Below, in pieces: positions 57,996 through 64,000 of a stretch of 64,000 nucleotides of DNA (positions are counted from its first letter, which is position 1; each line of letters begins with the position of its first letter). The notes beneath the pieces are model-generated. The model did not search any database. It was not told the DNA's origin and saw only the letters and a program-made list of their open reading frames with translations. A program made the position numbers and the translations under genes. Source of the stretch: an uncultured Pelagibacteraceae bacterium (GTDB lineage: Bacteria; Pseudomonadota; Alphaproteobacteria; Pelagibacterales; Pelagibacteraceae); contig CACDUS010000002.1 of NCBI GenBank assembly GCA_902555945.1, positions 1 through 64,000 of the forward strand, given 5' to 3'.

Positions 57996-59570
57996 TTATT
58001 TTTTCTTAACGTCTTTTAATAAAAGCAAGAATGAAGGTTGAAGTGAAAAATTACTCACTTTGTTGCTAGTAACTGCGTTTTGTTTCCAGTTAGCAACAAA
58101 TACCCATGGAGCATCTTCTTGAACAATTTCTTGCATCTTTTTATACAATTTTGCTCTTTCCTTTTGGTTAGTAGATGATCTTGCTTTATTTAAAAGTTCA
58201 TCAACTTCAGGGTTTGAATAATATCCAGAGTTAAATCCTCCTTTATCTGGCCAAGATTCTGTTCTAAGTGCCAAGAAAGGAAGTGTATCAGGATCGTTGG
58301 TCATCCATGCCATTTCTGCCATGTCTGCTTTTCCTTCTAAACCTGGGTTTACTTCACCTAAGAACGAGTTCCATTCAAAAGTTTTGATTTCAACATCAAA
58401 ACCTACAGCTTTAAGATCTGCTTGTATTGCAGTTCCCATTGCAACAGGATCTAACATTCCAGAACCACCTTCAGTAACATAGAAAGTAAGTTTTGCACCC
58501 TCAACACCTGCTTCTTTAATTAAAGCTTTAGCTTTAGCAGGGTCATAAGGATATGGTTGTAAACTATTGTTATACGCCCAAGCAAATGCAGGAGGTGTTG
58601 GTCCAGCAGCTATCGCAGCTGTTCCTTCTAACACGTCATTTACAATTGCTTGTTTGTTAATTGCATAGTTAGCAGCTTGTCTTACTTTCTTATTAGCAAA
58701 AGGACCTTCTTTTGCATTTAAGATCAAGAACCAAACGTGAGGTCCAGCTTGTTCAACTACGCTAAATTTACTTCCACTAAATTTACTTAATGATGCAGGA
58801 GGAACTTCAACCATCATGTCAATTCCACCTGAAAGCATTTCAGCAACTCTAGTGTTAGCATCAGTTATAGGTCTAAAAACAACTGCGTCTGTTCCAGCTT
58901 TTCCATCCCAATAACCAGAATTTTTGTCTACAACAACTCTTTCATTTGATTTCCATTCATTAAATTTGAATGCACCAGTACCAGAAGGATTTCTTCCAAA
59001 ATCTTTTCCGTGTTTTTTAACACTTGCTGGTGAAACAATTAAACCTGTTGGATACGCTAAGTTAGATAAAAAAGGAGCGTAAGGCTCATTCAATGTAAAC
59101 TTAACAGTATTAGCATTTACTACATCAACTGATTTGATTGCTGAAAAAAAGAAAGATAGCGGGAAAGGTCCTGTATTGTGATAAGGATGATCTTTGTTTA
59201 ACATTCTATCAAAGTTAAACTTCACAGCATCAGCATTAAAGTCTGATCCATCATGAAACTTAATTCCTGATCTTAAATTGAATGTATAAACTGTTCCGTC
59301 GCTACTAATGTCCCAACTTTTTGCTAGAGCTGGTTCGACTTCTAATTTTCCGTCTGTATATCTTACAAGTCCATCATAGATATTCATAACTATTCTAAAG
59401 TCATTTACAGCCGTAACTGTACTTGGATCTAAAGATTTAGGTTCAGCTATTTGACCAACAACTAAAGTTTTAGCGTTAGCTGTTACAGCAAAACCAGTTA
59501 TGAATATTAATGATAAAAGACTAATAAAAAGTTTTCTTAACTTTTTAACATGTTCTCTGTATTTTAACAT
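57996..59570 (-). CDS. Peptide ABC transporter substrate-binding protein (family 5 SBP)
   Basis: AEPKSLDPSTVTAVNDFRI; WDISSDGTVYTFNLRSGIKFHDGSDFNADAVKFNFDR. Start at 59570 preferred (signal peptide). Confidence 0.93.
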   Translation of the reverse strand: MLKYREHVKKLRKLFISLLSLIFITGFAVTANAKTLVVGQIAEPKSLDPSTVTAVNDFRIVMNIYDGLVRYTDGKLEVEPALAKSWDISSDGTVYTFNLRSGIKFHDGSDFNADAVKFNFDRMLNKDHPYHNTGPFPLSFFFSAIKSVDVVNANTVKFTLNEPYAPFLSNLAYPTGLIVSPASVKKHGKDFGRNPSGTGAFKFNEWKSNERVVVDKNSGYWDGKAGTDAVVFRPITDANTRVAEMLSGGIDMMVEVPPASLSKFSGSKFSVVEQAGPHVWFLILNAKEGPFANKKVRQAANYAINKQAIVNDVLEGTAAIAAGPTPPAFAWAYNNSLQPYPYDPAKAKALIKEAGVEGAKLTFYVTEGGSGMLDPVAMGTAIQADLKAVGFDVEIKTFEWNSFLGEVNPGLEGKADMAEMAWMTNDPDTLPFLALRTESWPDKGGFNSGYYSNPEVDELLNKARSSTNQKERAKLYKKMQEIVQEDAPWVFVANWKQNAVTSNKVSNFSLQPSFLLLLKDVKKK

Positions 59571-59714
59571 TATACCCTCTCTCTGTTTTATATTTATTAT
59601 TAGAAATGGTAACAATTGATAAATTTTAGTTCAATTAAAGATTTGATTGTTTTGGTTTTTACTGATTAAAAAACTATAAAAATTAGAAAAAATTTGTAGT
59701 AGATTATTGATTAT

Positions 59715-60350
59715 ATGACATTTTCAATTTTAGCGAGAAATCCAAAAACTGGAGAAATAGGAGGAGCGGCAGCAACAGGAAATCTTTGTGTTGGAGGATG
59801 GGTTTTAAGAGGAGATATAAAAAAGGGTGTTACAGCTTCTCAAGGATTTTATCCTAGTACAATATGGGGAGAGAGTATTCTAAACAATTTGAATAGATTT
59901 TCACCAATTACAGCGACAAATAAAGTGATTAAAAATGATAAGAATAAACATTTTAGACAAGTTTCTTGCTTAAACTTATCAGGTAACGGATTTTCATTTT
60001 CAGGAAAAAAAAATATTAATTATTGTAATCATGTAGTTTTGCCTAATTTGGTTGTAAGTGGAAATATGCTAAAGAATGATAAGGTAATAGATAAAATTGT
60101 AGATAATTTTAAATTAAAAGATGAGCCACTAGCAAATACACTTCTAGAAGCGCTTAAAATAGGTAAAAAGTTTGGCAGTGATAAGAGAGGTTTAATGTCC
60201 GCTGCATTATTAGTTTTTAAAAAAAACAATCCACTATTAAATATAAGAGTAGACTATGATACAAATCCATTATTAAAACTAGAACAAATTTTAAAAATGA
60301 CTAATAAAAAAAAATATAAAGCGTGGTTAAAAAAACTTCCAACTAAATAA
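59715..60350 (+). CDS. DUF1028 family (putative Ntn-hydrolase fold) protein
   Basis: MTFSILARNPKTGEIGGAAATGNLCVGGWVLRG N-terminus. Confidence 0.85.
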   Translation: MTFSILARNPKTGEIGGAAATGNLCVGGWVLRGDIKKGVTASQGFYPSTIWGESILNNLNRFSPITATNKVIKNDKNKHFRQVSCLNLSGNGFSFSGKKNINYCNHVVLPNLVVSGNMLKNDKVIDKIVDNFKLKDEPLANTLLEALKIGKKFGSDKRGLMSAALLVFKKNNPLLNIRVDYDTNPLLKLEQILKMTNKKKYKAWLKKLPTK

Positions 60351-61556
60351 ATGATTATACAAAATTACATAGAAAAAATTGCAAAGTGCTCAAAACCTGC
60401 AGAAGGGGTGACCAGGTTACCTTTTACTAAAGAACATTATTCTGCAAACAATCTTTTAAAGCAATGGATGAGTGATGCGGGATTAAAAATTAGTTTAGAT
60501 GCAGCAGGAACTTTAATTGGTAAATACGTCAGTCCTAAAAAAGATGCTAAAACTTTATTGATAGGTTCACATCAAGATAGTGGTTACAACTCTGGAAGAT
60601 ATGATGGTATCATGGGCGTGATACTTCCAATTTTAGCTTTAAAAGTATTAAAGAAAAAAAAAATTATTCTTCCTTATAATGTAGAAATTTTAGCTTTTGC
60701 AGATGAAGAAGGTGTTAGATTTCCAACAGCGTTGATGGGACCAAGATCATTAGCAGGAACATTTAACAAAAAAGATTTAAAACTTAAAGATAAAAATAAT
60801 ATTTCTATTGGACAAGCTTTAAAAAGTTTTGGATGCAATCCATTAAAAATTAGTTCATTAAAAAGAAACAAAAAAGATTTATTAGGTTTTTTTGAAGTTC
60901 ATATTGAACAAGGACCAGTTTTAGAAAGTAAAAACTTAGCAGTTGGAATAGTGAATGGTATTTCTGGAATATCTAGATTTAAACTTGAAATCGAAGGTTA
61001 TGCTTCTCATGCAGGTACCACTCCAATGCATCTTAGAAAAGATTCATTAGCAGCAACTGCAGAAGTTATAAACGCTGTAGAAAATTTAGCAAAAAAAAAT
61101 AAAAACTTTTTAGCAACAATGGCATCAATTGAGAATAAACCGAATAGTGTAAACGCTATTCCAGCAAAATCTTTATCATTTGTAGAATGTAGAAGTGTCG
61201 ATGATAAAAAAAGAAAAAAAGTTGAAAAAGAGATTTCCAAAAAAATTCAGCTAATTTGTAAGAAAAGAGGTCTTAAATTTAATTTAAACAAAACTTATGA
61301 CCAAGGTGCTGTTAGTTGTGATAAGAAAATGATGAGTAAACTTAAAAAATCATTTCAAAATTTAAAACTAAATCCGTTTGTATTGATGTCAGGAGCAACA
61401 CATGATGCATCAGCAATGTCTGACTTATGTCCTATTTCAATGCTTTTTGTAAGAAGTCAAAAAGGTTTAAGTCATAATCCAAAAGAATTTACTATCGAGA
61501 AGGATATGCAAATAGCAGTCAAAGTTATTGAAAAGTTTTTAATTAATTTTAATTAA
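60351..61556 (+). CDS. M20 family hydantoinase/carbamoylase-type amidohydrolase
   Basis: GSHQDSGYNSGRYDGIMGV; FADEEGVRFPTALMGPRSLAG; VHIEQGPVLESKNLAVGIV; GYASHAGTTPM. Confidence 0.92.
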   Translation: MIIQNYIEKIAKCSKPAEGVTRLPFTKEHYSANNLLKQWMSDAGLKISLDAAGTLIGKYVSPKKDAKTLLIGSHQDSGYNSGRYDGIMGVILPILALKVLKKKKIILPYNVEILAFADEEGVRFPTALMGPRSLAGTFNKKDLKLKDKNNISIGQALKSFGCNPLKISSLKRNKKDLLGFFEVHIEQGPVLESKNLAVGIVNGISGISRFKLEIEGYASHAGTTPMHLRKDSLAATAEVINAVENLAKKNKNFLATMASIENKPNSVNAIPAKSLSFVECRSVDDKKRKKVEKEISKKIQLICKKRGLKFNLNKTYDQGAVSCDKKMMSKLKKSFQNLKLNPFVLMSGATHDASAMSDLCPISMLFVRSQKGLSHNPKEFTIEKDMQIAVKVIEKFLINFN

Positions 61557-61651
61557 TCAAAAAAAAATACAGATATTTACAGTCTTTAAAAATAAAAATT
61601 AAACTATTCTATTTCAATTGCTTTGAAAAATATTTCTAAAAAGAATTATAA

Positions 61652-61690
61652 TTTGTGAATCTATCGGTTTCTAATAGGTATTAAAAATAT
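61652..61690. repeat. Island-associated repeat C (short degenerate copy)
   Basis: tttgtgaatctatcggtttctaataggtattaaaaat aligns with repeat A with deletion. Confidence 0.4.
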
Positions 61691-61756
61691 CGGATCTTTT
61701 TTGTTCAAATTATGCTAGTGTTTACTTGATGTTAAATGCGTTGAAGATGAAGTCTT

Positions 61757-61800
61757 TTGATTACAAATCAATTGCTCTACCAGCTGAGCTACAAGGGCAT
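61757..61800. repeat. 44-bp direct repeat copy 2: orphan 5' half of tRNA-Thr (candidate att site / tRNA remnant)
   Basis: Identical to 52045-52088; no T-arm or acceptor 3' strand follows on the minus strand. Confidence 0.95.
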
Positions 61801-61831
61801 GCGCAATAATTATTAAGTATTTATCAAATAA

Positions 61832-62575
61832 TTAACTCTTTTTTTTTAGATAACTTAAATGATGAAATACAATTGCTGCACTATTAGATATGTTTAAGCT
61901 TTCTACTCTCTCGCTTATATCTATTTTAACTAAAAAATCTGCATATTTGGAAGTGTGTTGATGCATACCAAAACCTTCAGATCCAAATACAAGGATATTA
62001 TTTCCTTTCCATTCTACATTAGTAAAATTCTTTTTTCCATTTCCATCAAAACCATATACCCAGAAATTTTTATCTTTTAAGTTTTTCAAAGTTGAATTGA
62101 TATTTGATACCTGAAATATATTCATATACTCAATAGCTCCACTTGCAGCTTTATACATAAGTTTACTTTCACTAGGAAAATTTCTTTCTTTAATCAAAAT
62201 GCCATCAATATCAAATGAAGCTGCACTTCTAATTAAGGATCCTATATTTCTAGGATCTGTTACACCATCTAAACAAACTAGTGTTATGTCGATTTTTTCT
62301 TTTATAAATTCTTTCAGGATTGGCTTTTCGAGGTGCTCTATTTCAGCAACATAACCTTGGTGGAGTAAATTTTCTTTAGTACTGTATTTGTCTAACTCTT
62401 TTTTAGTTTTGAAATATACTTTTACATCATTTAATAAATTTTTATTTGGATTTTTTCTGTGGATATTTTTTTTACTTTCTTCCGTTAGAAACACTCTTAA
62501 AACCTTTCTTTTTGGATTTTTAAGAGCTTCCATTACAGCATGTTGACCAATGATGAAAAAAGATGATTTATTCAT
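61832..62575 (-). CDS. rlmB: 23S rRNA 2'-O-ribose methyltransferase (RlmB/TrmH family)
   Basis: GQHAVMEALKNPKRKVLRVFLTEES; LDGVTDPRNIGSLIRSAASF; VFGSEGFGM; SLNISNSAAIVFHHL. Confidence 0.93.
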   Translation of the reverse strand: MNKSSFFIIGQHAVMEALKNPKRKVLRVFLTEESKKNIHRKNPNKNLLNDVKVYFKTKKELDKYSTKENLLHQGYVAEIEHLEKPILKEFIKEKIDITLVCLDGVTDPRNIGSLIRSAASFDIDGILIKERNFPSESKLMYKAASGAIEYMNIFQVSNINSTLKNLKDKNFWVYGFDGNGKKNFTNVEWKGNNILVFGSEGFGMHQHTSKYADFLVKIDISERVESLNISNSAAIVFHHLSYLKKKS

Positions 62576-62629
62576 AAAATTTCCACTATTTTACACGTTT
62601 TTTTCAATATTTTCTCATTAAAACACGTG

Positions 62630-62657
62630 TTGCATTTAGGTAAATAAAATATATAAA
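62630..62657 (+). promoter_or_regulatory. Candidate promoter for tRNA-Tyr/tRNA-Gly/tuf (TTGCAT-N16-TATAAA)
   Basis: TTGCAT at 62630-62635, TATAAA at 62652-62657; same 16-nt spacing as the rpsD promoter. Confidence 0.5.
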
Positions 62658-62705
62658 ACGCATGTTGTTTGAAGCTTTATTGAACAAGGGGACACTTCCC
62701 CTAAG

Positions 62706-62791
62706 GGAGGGGTTCCAGAGCGGTCAAATGGGGCGGGCTGTAAACCCGTTGACTTCGGTCTTCGAAAGTTCGAATCTTTCCCCCTCCACCA
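62706..62791 (+). tRNA. tRNA-Tyr(GUA), CCA encoded
   Basis: ggagggg...gggctgtaaaccc (anticodon GTA), long variable arm, gttcgaatc T-loop, cccctcc-a-cca. Confidence 0.96.
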
Positions 62792-62837
62792 TTCAGTAAA
62801 ACTGTAAATAACACTGGAGTGTTACTCTTGGGGTTGT

Positions 62838-62911
62838 GCGGGTGTAGTTCAATGGTAGAACGCTAGCCTTCCAAGCTGGATGTAAGGGTTCGATTCCCTT
62901 TACCCGCTCCA
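62838..62911 (+). tRNA. tRNA-Gly(UCC), CCA encoded
   Basis: gcgggtg-ta-gttc...gctagccttccaagctgg (anticodon TCC)...ggttcgattcc...tacccgc-t-cca. Confidence 0.96.
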
Positions 62912-62953
62912 AGAAAATAAGATTATAAAAATAAAAAGTGAGGATAAAAAGTA

Positions 62954-64000
62954 ATGTCAAAAGAAAAATTTGTAAGAAATAAACCACATTGTAACATTGG
63001 TACAATTGGCCATGTCGACCATGGTAAAACAACTTTAACTGCAGCTATAACTAAAGTTTTGTCAGAAACTGGTGGAGCTAAAGCAGTAGCTTATGATCAA
63101 ATTGATAAAGCTCCAGAGGAAAAAGAAAGAGGAATAACAATTTCTACTGCGCATGTTGAGTATGAAACAGAAAAAAGACACTACGCACACGTAGACTGTC
63201 CAGGTCACGCTGACTATGTAAAAAATATGATTACTGGTGCTGCACAAATGGATGGTGCAATATTAGTTGTTAATGCTGCTGATGGTCCTATGCCACAAAC
63301 TAGAGAGCATATTCTTTTAGCAAGACAAGTAGGTGTTCCTGCAATTTGTGTTTACTTAAATAAAGTAGACCAAGTAGATGATAAAGAAATGATTGATCTA
63401 GTTGAGGAAGAGATTAAAGAGTTATTAACTTCATATAAATTCCCTGGAGACAAAACTCCAATTGCTAAAGGTTCTGCATTGGCCGCTGTTGAGGGCAGAG
63501 ATGATGAAATTGGAAAAAATTCAATTTTAGAATTAATGAAGAATGTTGATGAATTTATTCCACAACCTGACAGACCAAAAGATAAAGACTTTTTGATGCC
63601 TGTTGAGGATGTTTTCTCAATTTCAGGAAGAGGTACTGTTGCAACTGGAAGAGTAGAGTCCGGTGTGCTTAAAACGGGTGATGAACTTGAAATAGTTGGA
63701 ATAAGAGAAACTAAAAAATCAGTTTGTACTGGCGTTGAAATGTTTAGAAAACTTCTAGACTCAGGTGAAGCTGGTGATAACGTAGGAGTGCTTTTAAGAG
63801 GTGTGGAAAGAACTGATATTGAAAGAGGCCAAGTTCTTTGTAAACCAGGCTCTGTTACACCACATACTAAATTTGAAGCACAAGCATATGTATTAAAAAA
63901 AGAAGAGGGTGGAAGACACACTCCTTTTTTTACTAAGTATAGACCTCAGTTTTATTTCAGAACAACAGATGTAACTGGCGAAGTAGAATTACCGGCAGGT
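62954..64000 (+). CDS. tuf: Elongation factor Tu (truncated by window end)
   Basis: [36 protein letters not shown]...; open to window end (349 codons), hence missing from the ORF track. Confidence 0.98.
   Translation, partial: MSKEKFVRNKPHCNIGTIGHVDHGKTTLTAAITKVLSETGGAKAVAYDQIDKAPEEKERGITISTAHVEYETEKRHYAHVDCPGHADYVKNMITGAAQMDGAILVVNAADGPMPQTREHILLARQVGVPAICVYLNKVDQVDDKEMIDLVEEEIKELLTSYKFPGDKTPIAKGSALAAVEGRDDEIGKNSILELMKNVDEFIPQPDRPKDKDFLMPVEDVFSISGRGTVATGRVESGVLKTGDELEIVGIRETKKSVCTGVEMFRKLLDSGEAGDNVGVLLRGVERTDIERGQVLCKPGSVTPHTKFEAQAYVLKKEEGGRHTPFFTKYRPQFYFRTTDVTGEVELPAG

Noticed and set aside
52089-61756. Integrase or transposase expected for the tRNA-flanked region
   Set aside because: No ORF shows tyrosine/serine recombinase or transposase motifs that I can recognise, so no active mobile element is claimed, only the repeat structure and cargo.
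61757-61831. Second functional tRNA-Thr gene
   Set aside because: Only the 5' half through the anticodon arm is present; the variable loop, T-arm and acceptor 3' strand are missing.
62793-63921. Minus-strand ORFs at 62793-63032, 63062-63247 and 63352-63921
   Set aside because: Lie antisense to tRNA-Gly and to the conserved tuf gene, which is open to the window end and therefore missing from the track.
1-64000. CRISPR arrays or rRNA genes
   Set aside because: No regularly spaced repeats with unique spacers and no rRNA-like sequence were seen.

Overview
This is a gene-dense, low-GC window. Compact overlapping operons, gene content and protein style point to a SAR11 (Pelagibacterales) chromosome; that taxonomic call is inferred from family content, not from a database search. 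Most of it is core metabolism: mtnA, FucA-like aldolase and a SpeD-SpeE fusion; an amino-acid-type ABC importer; a TctCBA importer; rpoZ, dus; nrdAB; prpDBC (methylcitrate cycle); a GlmU C-terminal domain protein with glmS; class II DAHP synthase, nadE, cysS, cimA, rpsD; purLQSCB; map, sfsA; and rlmB, tRNA-Tyr, tRNA-Gly, tuf at the right end. The most unusual segment is about 52.0-61.8 kb. There, 44 bp of an intact tRNA-Thr(UGU) (its 5' half plus 2 bp) is duplicated exactly 9.7 kb away, beside rlmB. The repeats bracket a cargo region with a cluster of small unknown ORFs, a peptide ABC importer with a permease-ATPase fusion, a DUF1028 protein and an M20 amidohydrolase, but no visible integrase. 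Degenerate YGTCGGT-containing repeats lie near both ends and at an internal junction. Other notable observations are hairpins directly after all three substrate-binding-protein genes (one overlapping the downstream start codon), a probable MTA/DHAP-shunt plus polyamine cluster, a stand-alone GlmU acetyltransferase domain, and a convergent pair of paralogous membrane proteins.
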